A DNA stretch of 64,000 nucleotides from a virus: positions 104,872 to 168,871 of the IMG/VR virus record IMGVR_UViG_3300027969_000043. One strand, 5' to 3'. A model generated the notes under the pieces. That model had not been told where the DNA came from, searched no databases, and saw nothing but the letters and a program-made list of their open reading frames with translations. The translations under genes and the position numbers were made by a program. Shown here in pieces: positions 35,918 to 44,510 of this stretch. Numbering within the stretch: the first letter of the stretch is position 1; the number at the start of each line of letters is the position of its first letter.

Positions 35918-35948
35918 TTGACAAGTTTCAAAATAAAATGTATATTTG
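35917..35948 (+). promoter_or_regulatory. Host-type promoter for the clpC-like gene
   Basis: GTTG, 20 nt, TATATTTG, ending 15 nt before the ATG at 35964. Confidence 0.6.
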
Positions 35949-35963
35949 CTAAAAGGTTATAAA

Positions 35964-38483
35964 ATGAATAGAGAGATATATCCAAAAGTTAAATTAATAA
36001 TGAGGGAAGCAATGAAAGAGGCAAAAACTTTTGATGATATAAAAGTTAGGCCAGAACATATTGCTTTATCAATGATTAATGACAACGATAATGAGAGCAT
36101 TACAATCTTAAATAAATTAAAGGTTGATACCGCTGAATTACACGACAAAATAAGTGATTACCTTAGAAAAAACGACCTTAATCCTAGGATAACACAAACT
36201 AGCAGAGGTAAATTACCGTTATCCGAGGAAACAAAATTGGTTTTTAGAAACGTTGATAGTGAATCTGAAAAATTAAATGACAATATGATAGATACAACAC
36301 ATGTCATGTTATCAATTTTAGCCAGCAAGACACCAACAACAAAAATAATGTCTGACATGGGAATTAATTATAAAAGTTTTAAAAAAGTAGCAATGGATAT
36401 TAGAAACAACACAAAAAACATGGGCGGCCTAGATGAAGAACAATTCAATGACGACTTCAGCGAACAAGACCGCTTTAAGAAAAACAAAAAAAAGAACGAC
36501 TTGTCAAAAACACCTGTTTTAGATAACTTTTGTAGAGATATCAGCAAAGCAGTTGAAAAAAATGAGATTGACCCTGTCGTTGGTAGAACAAATGAAATTA
36601 AAAGAATTTCACAAATTCTTTCTAGAAGAAAGAAAAACAATCCAGTTCTTATCGGTGAACCAGGCGTAGGTAAAACCTCAATTGTTGAAGGGTTAACACA
36701 ATTAATTAAAGACGGTAATGCACCAAGAACAATTGCAAACAAAAAGGTATACAGCCTAGACCTAGCATCAATTGTCGCTGGTACAAAATATCGCGGACAA
36801 TTTGAAGAAAGAATGAAAGCAATCTTAGAAGAGTGCAAAGCAAATCCAGATATCATTCTTTTTATTGATGAATTACATACAATCATTGGTGCGGGCAACG
36901 CATCTGGTTCGTTAGATGCCTCAAACATCTTTAAACCAGCATTAGCGCGTGGAGAAATTCAAATCATTGGTGCCACAACTCTTGATGAATATCGTGAACA
37001 CATTGAAAAAGATGGTGCATTAACTAGAAGGTTCCAACAAGTCCTTGTTGAAGAACCAACACTAGAGGAAACCAAAATCATCCTTACCAACATCAAAGAA
37101 AAATACGAAAAGCACCATAAAGTTCAATATACTGACGACGCCATCGAAGAATGTGTAAAATTATCACATAGATATATAATGGATAGGTCAATGCCAGATA
37201 AAGCTATTGACGTATTGGATGAAGCTGGCGCCGCAACAAATGTTACCATCGAAAAACCACAATCAATTAAAGATTTGGAGGCTAAAAGAAACCAAATCTT
37301 AGATAAGAAAAAAGATGTTGTTAGCAAACAAAAATATGAAGAGGCTGCTAAGCTTCGTGATGAAGAAAGAAAAATTGAAGAGCAATTAGCTAACGCTTTA
37401 ACTGATTGGGCGAATAAATTAGAGAAAAAAATCACAACTGTTGGTGTTGAGCAAATTTCAGAAGTTGTATCTATGATGACTGGAATACCGCTAACAAAAA
37501 TCTCAACCCAAGAAAGCAAACGCTTGATGAATCTTGATAAAGAATTGATGGGTAGGGTAATTGGTCAAGACCCAGCGGTTACAAAGGTTGTTAAAGCAAT
37601 CAAAAGAAATCGTATTGGTATTAAAGATAAAAACAAACCCATTGGTTCATTTATATTCTTAGGTCCAACAGGTGTTGGTAAAACATACCTTGCTAAATTA
37701 CTTGCTGAACATGTGTTTGGTGATGAAGAAGCTCTTGTTAGAATCGATATGAGTGAATATATGGAAAAACACTCTGTATCTAGATTAATCGGACCCCCAC
37801 CAGGCTACGTCGGGTACGACCAAGGTGGTCAATTAACCGAAAAAGTTAGAAGAAAACCACACTGTGTTATTTTATTTGATGAAATTGAAAAAGCACACGA
37901 TGACGTATTTAATTTATTGCTTCAATTATTGGATGAAGGACAATTAACCGACGGATTAGGTAGAAAGATTAATTTTAAGAACTCTTTAATCATCATGACA
38001 TCAAATATTGGTGTTAGAGAATTAAGTTCTTTCGGTAAATCAATGGGCTTTGACACTGGCGCATCAATTGCTGATGAAGAAGCTAGGGCTCGTGCTATCA
38101 TCGAGAAAGCACTTAAGAAAAAATTCAAACCTGAATTCTTAAATCGTATTGATGAATCAATTGTGTTTAATGGTCTAAAACAAGAGGACATCCATAAAAT
38201 TATCTATATGGAAATTGAAAAACTTGAGTCTAGAATTTCAGAAGTTGGGTACAAACTTAAAATAAACAAATCAGCTATTGAGTATTTAGCCAAAGAGGGA
38301 TACGATGAAGCATACGGCGCCAGACCACTCGCCAGAACAATCCAACGGTTCATAGAAGACCCTGTCGCAGATGAAATACTAAGTGGCAATGTTAAAGATG
38401 GTGATACAATTAAAATAACACTAGATAAAACAACCAACCAAATAGTACTAAAATCCGATAAAACGGTAAAAATAGAAGAATAA
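35964..38483 (+). CDS. clpC: ClpC/ClpB-type AAA+ unfoldase
   Basis: 839 residues. A Clp-N repeat domain (about 1-145) is followed by AAA1 with Walker A GEPGVGKT (231-238) and FIDELHT. A middle region carries a UVR-like motif (KQKYEEAAKLRDEERKIEEQL), and AAA2 has GPTGVGKT, GYVGYDQGG and LFDEIEKAH. The UVR motif and length fit ClpC rather than ClpB, and an MGF tripeptide near 690 could be the ClpP-contact loop. Unfolds proteins with ATP. A complete Clp unfoldase is unusual in a phage. Start: ATG at 35964, since an upstream TTG lies inside the promoter. Confidence 0.92.
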   Translation: MNREIYPKVKLIMREAMKEAKTFDDIKVRPEHIALSMINDNDNESITILNKLKVDTAELHDKISDYLRKNDLNPRITQTSRGKLPLSEETKLVFRNVDSESEKLNDNMIDTTHVMLSILASKTPTTKIMSDMGINYKSFKKVAMDIRNNTKNMGGLDEEQFNDDFSEQDRFKKNKKKNDLSKTPVLDNFCRDISKAVEKNEIDPVVGRTNEIKRISQILSRRKKNNPVLIGEPGVGKTSIVEGLTQLIKDGNAPRTIANKKVYSLDLASIVAGTKYRGQFEERMKAILEECKANPDIILFIDELHTIIGAGNASGSLDASNIFKPALARGEIQIIGATTLDEYREHIEKDGALTRRFQQVLVEEPTLEETKIILTNIKEKYEKHHKVQYTDDAIEECVKLSHRYIMDRSMPDKAIDVLDEAGAATNVTIEKPQSIKDLEAKRNQILDKKKDVVSKQKYEEAAKLRDEERKIEEQLANALTDWANKLEKKITTVGVEQISEVVSMMTGIPLTKISTQESKRLMNLDKELMGRVIGQDPAVTKVVKAIKRNRIGIKDKNKPIGSFIFLGPTGVGKTYLAKLLAEHVFGDEEALVRIDMSEYMEKHSVSRLIGPPPGYVGYDQGGQLTEKVRRKPHCVILFDEIEKAHDDVFNLLLQLLDEGQLTDGLGRKINFKNSLIIMTSNIGVRELSSFGKSMGFDTGASIADEEARARAIIEKALKKKFKPEFLNRIDESIVFNGLKQEDIHKIIYMEIEKLESRISEVGYKLKINKSAIEYLAKEGYDEAYGARPLARTIQRFIEDPVADEILSGNVKDGDTIKITLDKTTNQIVLKSDKTVKIEE

Positions 38484-38485
38484 CA

Positions 38486-38513
38486 ATAAAACCCACATTT
38501 TTGTGGGTTTTAT
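38486..38513 (+). terminator. Intrinsic terminator after the clpC-like gene
   Basis: Stem ACCCACA / TGTGGGT followed by TTTATAATATTT. Confidence 0.8.
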
Positions 38514-38514
38514 A

Positions 38515-38522
38515 ATATTTAT
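38515..38522 (+). promoter_or_regulatory. Late-type promoter motif
   Basis: ATATTTAT, 5 nt before the ATG at 38528, directly after the terminator. Confidence 0.5.
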
Positions 38523-38527
38523 TTGAT

Positions 38528-38920
38528 ATGAAAAAGTCATTATTAAAAGAACATCTATTTGACAGGGATTCTGAACCGCAAATAAAGCTGTTAAAATTAT
38601 TCCTTAATTTTACCTGTAAGTTCTTGGGTATTAAATGCCCAAAAATAAATCTAAGGTTTAATAGAGATGGACTGACAACAACTGCAAGTTATAGTACTAA
38701 CAATGTTATCATATATGCTAAGGATAGAGCTTTGGTCGATATCATGAGGTCAATTGCTCACGAACTAGTACACCTAAAACAAGATGTTGAGGGTAGACTA
38801 GAACAAACTGAACATGACAAAAATAACGAAGCTGGCTCACCAATTGAAAACGAAGCAAATGCTGTAGCTGGACAGATAATAAGAAAATTTGGTGAAGAAC
38901 ACCCAGAAATATATGTATAA
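38528..38920 (+). CDS. Small zinc metallopeptidase-like protein with basic leader
   Basis: 130 residues. HELVH at 78-82 (HExxH) and ENEANAVAG at 107-115, where the acidic residues could provide the third zinc ligand, are typical of small phage HExxH proteins. The leader MKKSLLKEHLF has L-K-E8, a weak match to the processing motif. The gene overlaps the next by 8 nt. First gene of a three-gene unit containing a second peptidase. Confidence 0.72.
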   Translation: MKKSLLKEHLFDRDSEPQIKLLKLFLNFTCKFLGIKCPKINLRFNRDGLTTTASYSTNNVIIYAKDRALVDIMRSIAHELVHLKQDVEGRLEQTEHDKNNEAGSPIENEANAVAGQIIRKFGEEHPEIYV

Positions 38921-39767
38921 TATTAAAAAAATATTAAACGAAGAACTCTTACTGAATAGTAGAAAAAATCTATTGTCAGAACAATCTCTTATTTTAATCA
39001 ACGACCATAGTCATATAAACCACGTTCTAGGTATAAAAACACCTATCAATGAAATTTACTCATTAGCATTAAGAAAACAAATCATAGAAGAACAATTAAT
39101 GTTGGAAGACCTTTTAGGTTCGATAAGCAAATTTGTTGGTTCAGCTGTTGAAAAAGGAAAAGAAAAAGTTATATCTGTTGTAGACTCAATAAAAAATGTT
39201 AAAGATATTGCTTTATTATTTAAAGACTTGATACTATCACCAGAATACATGGCAAAAGCTACAACCGTTATGGGTAAAACCTGTAATAATATTGCTGATA
39301 GATTAAAAAACAAACTAGTAACAATAGGAACCAAACTAGGCGATGCAGCTGGAAATATGTTAGATAAATTTAATGCGTTGATTCAAAAAGCTATTGACCT
39401 TCTGATTAAACTAGCTAATGGTACTGGATGGAAAGGATTTTTAACAATGTTAGGGTTTAGTATTTTAATGACACTACTCGAAACAAAAATACTTGATATG
39501 ATTATTAATCAAGGTATTAAAATTTTAGATAAATTCACAAATATCATTGATGGAGCAACAGACATGCTGAACGGTTTTAAAGAATTCGCAACTAGCATTA
39601 TTTCAACTCTAGAAATCTCACCGATAATATCTTGGATTACAGATAACGTAATCAAAACAACGTTGGGTAGTTTTTTTAGTGGTGTTAATATAATTAATGT
39701 TATAGGACTTATTTTGATTCCAGTAATCAAAGCAATCGATTGGTCAAAAAAATTAGTAAAAAAATAA
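38913..39767 (+). CDS. Helical protein with double L-x-E leader and hydrophobic helices
   Basis: 284 residues from ATG at 38913 (an upstream TTG is less likely). The N-terminus MYNIKKILNE10, then NLLSE23, gives two matches to the processing motif. The rest is amphipathic to hydrophobic helix (WKGFLTMLGFSILMTLLET, then INVIGLILIPVIKAI). It could insert into or across membranes. Between two peptidase genes, it may be a delivery partner, but this is speculative. Confidence 0.62.
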   Translation: MYNIKKILNEELLLNSRKNLLSEQSLILINDHSHINHVLGIKTPINEIYSLALRKQIIEEQLMLEDLLGSISKFVGSAVEKGKEKVISVVDSIKNVKDIALLFKDLILSPEYMAKATTVMGKTCNNIADRLKNKLVTIGTKLGDAAGNMLDKFNALIQKAIDLLIKLANGTGWKGFLTMLGFSILMTLLETKILDMIINQGIKILDKFTNIIDGATDMLNGFKEFATSIISTLEISPIISWITDNVIKTTLGSFFSGVNIINVIGLILIPVIKAIDWSKKLVKK

Positions 39768-39770
39768 AAA

Positions 39771-41213
39771 ATGAATAGAGAAGAACTTATTGCAAAAGCT
39801 AGAGATATCGTTAATCAAGACGTTGTTAAAGGATTTACAGCAGATTTTTTAAAAATGGCAGCTAATGATACCGTTAACCCAAATAGATTTGAAACATATT
39901 TAAAAAATATCTCAGAACAAGCTTGGGACCCAGGCACTGAAGAAAATACTATCTTTACATATAGTCAAGAATTGGTTGATATTGTAAAAGAATTATTCCC
40001 CAAAAATCTAGATTATCCATATCTTCAAGAAAGCGGCGTAAATACAGTTACAACAACACATATAAAAAGTAAAAAAAAAATCGAAAAAGGTCCTAATGAG
40101 ATGAAAACATTTATTAAAAGTTCATTACGCGAATCTATCGTACCCCAAGAACCATTAACACCAAAAGAAGCGGCTATAAAAGTATTAAAAATGACCAAGG
40201 CAAGAGAGTTTCCAACGAAACCGCTACATAAGCTAATGGTAAATATGATAGAGCATATTGAAGGTTTAGAGGATGTTAAACTTATTGAAGAATACCTATT
40301 AGAAAAACTTAGAGATAAAAAAATATCACACGCTGTAAGAGTTTATGTTATTAATAAGGCTAGAATGGCACTTATTGATGCCAATACACCGCCACCCTCA
40401 ATAAACGAAGGTAGAGAACACACCGATGACGAAATTGTAGATTTTAATGAGATTGACCTTCAACAAGAATACAATAAATTAAATCAGCTGCTATTTAATG
40501 GTAATCTTCAGCCAGTAACAATGTTATGGAATAAAAGAAAAGGAGCACACGGCGTTGTTAAAGGTACTAGAAGCAGAGCTACAGGTAAAATAACCCTTAA
40601 ATCCCTTAGCATGTCCCAATTCCTTAAAGTACCATATAGATTCTTTAAAGATGTCTTAGCACATGAAATGATTCACGTATTCTGGATGCAACAAGATGTC
40701 AATGCTAAACATGGTCCTTTGTTTGTCCAACAAATGAACAGAATTAACTCAATGGGGTTAGGATTTAACGTTAGTGTAAGGTCTGATTCATCAGAAACAT
40801 CTAAGTTTGAAATGTCTTCAGACGTTGTAAAGGAAGGTATGGAACTTGTTTTTCTATTAATGAAGACAGATAAAGATGATAATATGTTTTCGGTTATGAA
40901 ATATGATGCATATAAATCACAAGGATATAGAATTATTGATATCTACAATTACTTAGTTAACAAAAAACCTAAGTATAGATTTGCCGATGGTGAATTCTTT
41001 TTATCAACAAATCCAAGACTACAAGCTTCAAAAATACAAAGAAGCTTTGGTAGCGTAAGTTATTCAAGGATAGATAATGCTGTGGCTAATGAACTTAAGC
41101 AAAACGCTAAATTTTTGTGTAAATTTGAAATTAATAATTCAAATGACGAACCACAGTTGTCTGGCCCTGACCAACCAAATCCAGCACCACCAAAAAGCTT
41201 ATTAGGATTTTAA
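39771..41213 (+). CDS. SprT-like metallopeptidase, possibly a fusion of two genes
   Basis: 480 residues. Residues 230-320 are SprT-like: LQQEYNKLNQLLFNGNL, then HEMIH at 298-302 and His314. A paralogue lies at 56676-57380. Residue 111 (position 40101) starts a second complete leader, MKTFIKSSLRESIVPQE, preceded by AAAAAGG, so the real tagged protein may begin there. An A10 run at 40071-40080 just before it marks a possible frame change: with a -1 shift the first ~108 residues end at a stop near 40094. SprT proteins cut DNA-bound proteins. Confidence 0.78.
   Translation: MNREELIAKARDIVNQDVVKGFTADFLKMAANDTVNPNRFETYLKNISEQAWDPGTEENTIFTYSQELVDIVKELFPKNLDYPYLQESGVNTVTTTHIKSKKKIEKGPNEMKTFIKSSLRESIVPQEPLTPKEAAIKVLKMTKAREFPTKPLHKLMVNMIEHIEGLEDVKLIEEYLLEKLRDKKISHAVRVYVINKARMALIDANTPPPSINEGREHTDDEIVDFNEIDLQQEYNKLNQLLFNGNLQPVTMLWNKRKGAHGVVKGTRSRATGKITLKSLSMSQFLKVPYRFFKDVLAHEMIHVFWMQQDVNAKHGPLFVQQMNRINSMGLGFNVSVRSDSSETSKFEMSSDVVKEGMELVFLLMKTDKDDNMFSVMKYDAYKSQGYRIIDIYNYLVNKKPKYRFADGEFFLSTNPRLQASKIQRSFGSVSYSRIDNAVANELKQNAKFLCKFEINNSNDEPQLSGPDQPNPAPPKSLLGF
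40071..40080 (+). other. A10 homopolymer at a gene junction
   Basis: AGT followed by ten A and TCG, the same local context as the 33043-33052 run. A -1 shift would close the upstream frame at TAA (40094) just before the ATG at 40101, splitting the 480-residue protein into two genes. Confidence 0.4.
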
Positions 41214-41223
41214 ATATAAAAAT

Positions 41224-41249
41224 AAACCCCGATTAAATCGGGGTTTTAT
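41224..41249. terminator. Bidirectional intrinsic terminator
   Basis: Stem CCCCGAT / ATCGGGG with T-rich flanks on both strands, between convergent genes. Confidence 0.85.
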
Positions 41250-41282
41250 ATTACCAAAATCTATACCAGTACATGTCAACAA

Positions 41283-42368
41283 TTATTTAATGTAAAATTC
41301 ACCATTTTTCATTAACCACTTATGAAAATCAACATCTCCGTTCTCTAATGGGGAGATAATATATTCAGTAAATATTTCACTTTCATAGTTACCTATTATA
41401 CCCTGATGAATTTTATTAATAATATCGTTATCTTCATTTTCAACATCATTCATAGCATCTAAAAACAATTTGTTAATTTCAGATTCTTCAAATAAATCTT
41501 TATCACACAACCAAAAATTATGTATCATATATCTATCTAAACTAATTGGCTCAACATAAACAATGTTAATTTGCTGTGCCCATAAATCAATAAAAACATT
41601 AGGAAATATGTTTAACCATGTAACAGCATAATCATTAACACCATCATTTTTAATACTAAAACCTAAAGATTTTAATTTTTTAAAATATTCAGTAAACCTG
41701 TTGTTTTTTTTATTTTCCCAGTTAGAGCTAAATTTTAGTCTATGTGCTGAGTAATCTACCCCAAACTCCCATTCTATTGATGTTTCATCAATAACTTCAT
41801 TCATTTCTGGATGAAAAAACTTAATATGATTTGAATCGTTAAATACAATACCATATTCTTTCCAATTACCTCTTTGCTCATAACTGTTTTTTTCTAAAAT
41901 TTCATATTTTGAAAAATCAAAGTCTTTTAAAAATTTTGATTTTTTTAATTCATCCGCTAAACTTTCACTACTAAATAAAAACATTTCGTATTCAAAAATT
42001 TCTTTTTTACTTTTTATAGATAAATTTTTTGATTTACAATCAAAATTACTACAAGGGGCTACTAACAATTTACCATCCAAATCATATGTCCAAAAATGTA
42101 CAGGACAAATTAATTTATCTTTTTTAACATCTTTTTCGCTTGAAATTAACTTGGCATTTTTATGAAGACAAGAATTATTTAATAAATTATATTTATCTGT
42201 TTTTGTTATAATATATCTTTCTGACAAAAAATCAACAACGTAAAAGTTCCTATCATTAACTAATTGCTTTAAACCTATAAAATTAGAAGGTGAAAAAAAA
42301 TTTACAATTTCATTATAAAAAATATCATAATTTGTAAAATTTTTTTTATTCCAGTTAATCTCAAACAT
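41283..42368 (-). CDS. Rieske-type non-heme iron oxygenase
   Basis: 361 residues. The Rieske [2Fe-2S] motif is C67-L-H69, 18 residues, C88-P-V-H91. The catalytic domain has NDSNHIKFFHPE, with Asp178, His181 and His186 spaced as D-x2-H-x4-H, exactly as in naphthalene dioxygenase-type enzymes. A candidate third iron ligand is Asp313 in ENEDNDIINKIHQG. Such enzymes use O2 and a reductase to hydroxylate or demethylate aromatic, lipid or amine substrates. A full ring-hydroxylase alpha-subunit-like protein is rare in phage. No reductase or ferredoxin gene is seen nearby. Confidence 0.85.
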   Translation of the reverse strand: MFEINWNKKNFTNYDIFYNEIVNFFSPSNFIGLKQLVNDRNFYVVDFLSERYIITKTDKYNLLNNSCLHKNAKLISSEKDVKKDKLICPVHFWTYDLDGKLLVAPCSNFDCKSKNLSIKSKKEIFEYEMFLFSSESLADELKKSKFLKDFDFSKYEILEKNSYEQRGNWKEYGIVFNDSNHIKFFHPEMNEVIDETSIEWEFGVDYSAHRLKFSSNWENKKNNRFTEYFKKLKSLGFSIKNDGVNDYAVTWLNIFPNVFIDLWAQQINIVYVEPISLDRYMIHNFWLCDKDLFEESEINKLFLDAMNDVENEDNDIINKIHQGIIGNYESEIFTEYIISPLENGDVDFHKWLMKNGEFYIK

Positions 42369-42381
42369 TTCTATTTTTTAT

Positions 42382-42389
42382 ATAAATAT
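42382..42389 (-). promoter_or_regulatory. Late-type promoter motif (Rieske gene)
   Basis: ATATTTAT on the minus strand, 13 nt before the start at 42368. Confidence 0.5.
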
Positions 42390-42805
42390 CACACCTCCCC
42401 AATAAATTCATGGCTAAAACAAATTCTCCTATTGTCAAAGTAATGTTCTTTATACATGTTTTTTATGGAAACATCTTTTCTAAGTTTTTTATTTTTACTT
42501 GTTGCAACCCACAATGGCGAATTTTCTCGATAATACCCCATCTTAGGGTGCGCGGTTCTTGAAAAGAATCTAAGACCTTGTTCCACGTGGATTTCACCTA
42601 TTCCATTAGAAAATCTAACACCCATACCCATACCTTGATAATCTGGGAGAATAACCGTCCTATGACTACGCCATGCATCCTTTAGTGTACCACTCGGCAT
42701 TGCAATACTAGCACAAAACGCAACAATCTCATCTTCCCATACACCTAAATAACACCTAGCTGCTTTATTTATGTTACCATCTAAATAATGATAGTCTTTA
42801 AACAT
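42389..42805 (-). CDS. GNAT-like acetyltransferase part of a frameshifted ATPase-GNAT protein
   Basis: 138 residues counted from the ATG at 42805. VILPDYQGMGMGVRF is GNAT motif A. In the same frame, codons upstream of this ATG (42806-42862) read FARPKINLEIYRTSHNIWPMF, which continues sensibly into YHYLDGNINKAARCYLG. No ATG, GTG or TTG is available between that stretch and the stop near 42881. This, plus the adjacent T9 run, indicates that the true product is a fusion with the upstream ATPase by -1 frameshift. Confidence 0.7.
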   Translation of the reverse strand: MFKDYHYLDGNINKAARCYLGVWEDEIVAFCASIAMPSGTLKDAWRSHRTVILPDYQGMGMGVRFSNGIGEIHVEQGLRFFSRTAHPKMGYYRENSPLWVATSKNKKLRKDVSIKNMYKEHYFDNRRICFSHEFIGEV

Positions 42806-43458
42806 GGGCCAGATATTATGGCTTGTTCGATATATCTCGAGATTGATTTTTGGGCGGGCAAAAAAAAACCCTGATGGAATTCACCAGTATCAGTATCTAT
42901 AACCCAATCAGGTTCTAACCAATCTAGTATATCGCGGTGACATGTAGCTAAAACAATATTGTTTATATCATTATTTTTAACATATTTACTCAAAGACACG
43001 CTAGCAGCTTTTGCTACATTCCTATCTACAACGCTTGTAAACTCATCAATGACAGCATTTGACTTTAATTTTCTAGCTAAATCAGCTCTAAACTTTTCAC
43101 CGTTTGATAATACATGATATGGTTTATACCAAGAAGGTATTGTATTTAACCCAACGGCACCTAACTTGTTTATTGATTCATCTGGAGATTCAAAATGTGA
43201 TACGATTGATTTTGTACCATCCCATTCTGGTGAATCTTCAACACCAAAGTTTTTTAGTAATGTTGACTTACCAGAACCGCTGGAACCAACAATTACACCA
43301 ATCTTAAATTGTTTTGGAATGTTACTTGGAAGAATCCAAGGATAAAATTTAGATGTACCGTCAAATATACAATCAAATGCTCTTTCACTGGCTTTGATAA
43401 AATCATCTCTATCTACTGTAGAGATTAAAGGGGTTGAAGTTTTAATTAATTTTTCCAT
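42781..43458 (-). CDS. ABC-type ATPase (N-terminal part of an ATPase-GNAT protein)
   Basis: 225 residues. Walker A GSSGSGKST near 58-66, signature-like LSNGEKFRADLARKL, Walker B AVIDEFTSVVDR, and H-loop CHRDIL follow ABC-ATPase order. No membrane domain is present. From memory, phage and plasmid proteins of this type carry a GNAT domain directly after a GEFHQGFF-like end. Here the frame changes at a T9 run, leaving a 26-residue out-of-frame tail. The true protein may be about 360 residues. Confidence 0.78.
   Translation of the reverse strand: MEKLIKTSTPLISTVDRDDFIKASERAFDCIFDGTSKFYPWILPSNIPKQFKIGVIVGSSGSGKSTLLKNFGVEDSPEWDGTKSIVSHFESPDESINKLGAVGLNTIPSWYKPYHVLSNGEKFRADLARKLKSNAVIDEFTSVVDRNVAKAASVSLSKYVKNNDINNIVLATCHRDILDWLEPDWVIDTDTGEFHQGFFLPAQKSISRYIEQAIISGPCLKTIII
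42859..42868 (-). other. T9 slippery run joining ATPase and GNAT frames
   Basis: On the minus strand GGT TTT TTT TTG CCC. A -1 slip on T-TTT-TTT gives TTT TTT TTT GCC CGC CCA and enters the GNAT frame. The sequence fits a -1 ribosomal heptamer or polymerase slippage. A sequencing homopolymer error is equally possible. Confidence 0.5.
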
Positions 43459-43463
43459 CTATG

Positions 43464-43471
43464 ATAAATAT
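43464..43471 (-). promoter_or_regulatory. Late-type promoter motif (ATPase gene)
   Basis: ATATTTAT on the minus strand, 5 nt before the start at 43458. Confidence 0.5.
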
Positions 43472-43507
43472 AGATATCTACCATACGATGTAAAGTATAT
43501 AAAATAC

Positions 43508-43540
43508 AATAGCTATTGGGTCTCTCAACCCAATAGCCTT
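43508..43540 (-). terminator. Intrinsic terminator
   Basis: Strong stem GCTATTGGGT / ACCCAATAGC (10 bp) after the small gene ending at 43566. T-rich flanks on both sides. Confidence 0.75.
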
Positions 43541-43565
43541 TAATATTTTTAAAACTTAATTTAGA

Positions 43566-43772
43566 TTACTTACCTTCAGTAAGTTTGTTGATTTTAGCTT
43601 CCAAAGCAGCTAATTTTGTTTCTAAAATAGAGTTTTTGTTACCTTTAGATGCTTGTTCTGCTAACCATTCTGTTTTCTTGATTTGAACCGCTTCACTAAC
43701 GATATTGTCGATTAAGTTAACTAAATCGCTTTCAGAAATTTTAACTGTTTTTGTTGTTTTAGACATATGCAT
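43566..43772 (-). CDS. Small protein with L/I-x-E leader
   Basis: 68 residues (start ATG at 43772 or 43766). SESDLVNLIDNIVSE27-AVQ matches the processing motif after an acidic/hydrophobic helix rather than a basic one. The C-terminal half is a short coiled coil (LETKLAALEAKINKL). Probably a small head-internal or scaffold-interacting protein. Function unknown. Confidence 0.62.
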   Translation of the reverse strand: MHMSKTTKTVKISESDLVNLIDNIVSEAVQIKKTEWLAEQASKGNKNSILETKLAALEAKINKLTEGK

Positions 43773-43804
43773 AAGTTTTTTAAAAAGATAGATTATCTTA
43801 ATAT

Positions 43805-43812
43805 ATAAATAT
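43805..43812 (-). promoter_or_regulatory. Late-type promoter motif
   Basis: ATATTTAT on the minus strand, 32 nt before the start at 43772. Confidence 0.45.
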
Positions 43813-43840
43813 ATTAAATTTTATAAAAAGATAAAAAAAA

Positions 43841-44350
43841 TTACTTGGCATATTTATCGCCGCAATAACTTGCAGCCCACGCACTCGGCTTTACCTTAAA
43901 CTCATAACCCATACCCAATATATAACCAATGGCTTGACTTAACGATTTGCTAGATTCCCATTTTGGGTCTGGGTTTATATCAGCATGAATCTCCATGCTT
44001 ATACCATACAATTCAAGCAATGGCGCAATCTCATAAGCAACCTCAATTGATTTGCCAACTTCTGTTAACATCCTTTCATTCACGCCCTCTTTATCTTTAC
44101 CAAAAACATTGATATTATATGTTGCAGATATAATCTTCCCACCCCTACCAACTGTTACACCACCACCAATATCTTCTCTAACGGTAATCAAGATAACTGT
44201 TGCAAACTTATAACCCCTACTATTTTTTTGTGAGTCGGTACCAACAGAAACCCTTAACTCATGTTTCAATTCTAATTCTTCCTTGATTAAAGATTCTAAA
44301 TACTCTAACAATGGAACATTAATTTTTTTACCAGCTCTTTCCCATTTCAT
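43841..44350 (-). CDS. YkuK-like RNase H-fold protein
   Basis: 169 residues. VGTDSQ near 40-45, then KFATVILITV, GRGGKII, EIHADINPDPKWESS and the C-terminal GYEFKVKPSAWAASYCGDKY follow the pattern of the YkuK (DUF458) ribonuclease H-like family. Asp in GTDSQ and HADIN are candidate metal ligands. Nucleic-acid processing is inferred from the fold; the activity of the family is not established. Confidence 0.75.
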   Translation of the reverse strand: MKWERAGKKINVPLLEYLESLIKEELELKHELRVSVGTDSQKNSRGYKFATVILITVREDIGGGVTVGRGGKIISATYNINVFGKDKEGVNERMLTEVGKSIEVAYEIAPLLELYGISMEIHADINPDPKWESSKSLSQAIGYILGMGYEFKVKPSAWAASYCGDKYAK

Positions 44351-44481
44351 AACTTTTAATTTTTTAAAATATTTATGTATAACATTTAGTTTTTATATGA
44401 CGATAAAACAAATACAGTCTGTTAATAATACAATAATATGTATTATTATAAACCCTATTATCGCTATAATAGATACTAAAC

Positions 44482-44510
44482 AAAAGTCCCCATTTCTGGG
44501 GACTTTTTTA
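44482..44510 (-). terminator. Intrinsic terminator
   Basis: Stem GTCCCC / GGGGAC with T-rich flanks on both strands, immediately after the LRR-gene stop. Confidence 0.82.

Noticed and set aside
35946-35963. TTG start six codons upstream of the clpC-like ATG
   Set aside because: Lies inside the -7 box and leader of the host-type promoter.
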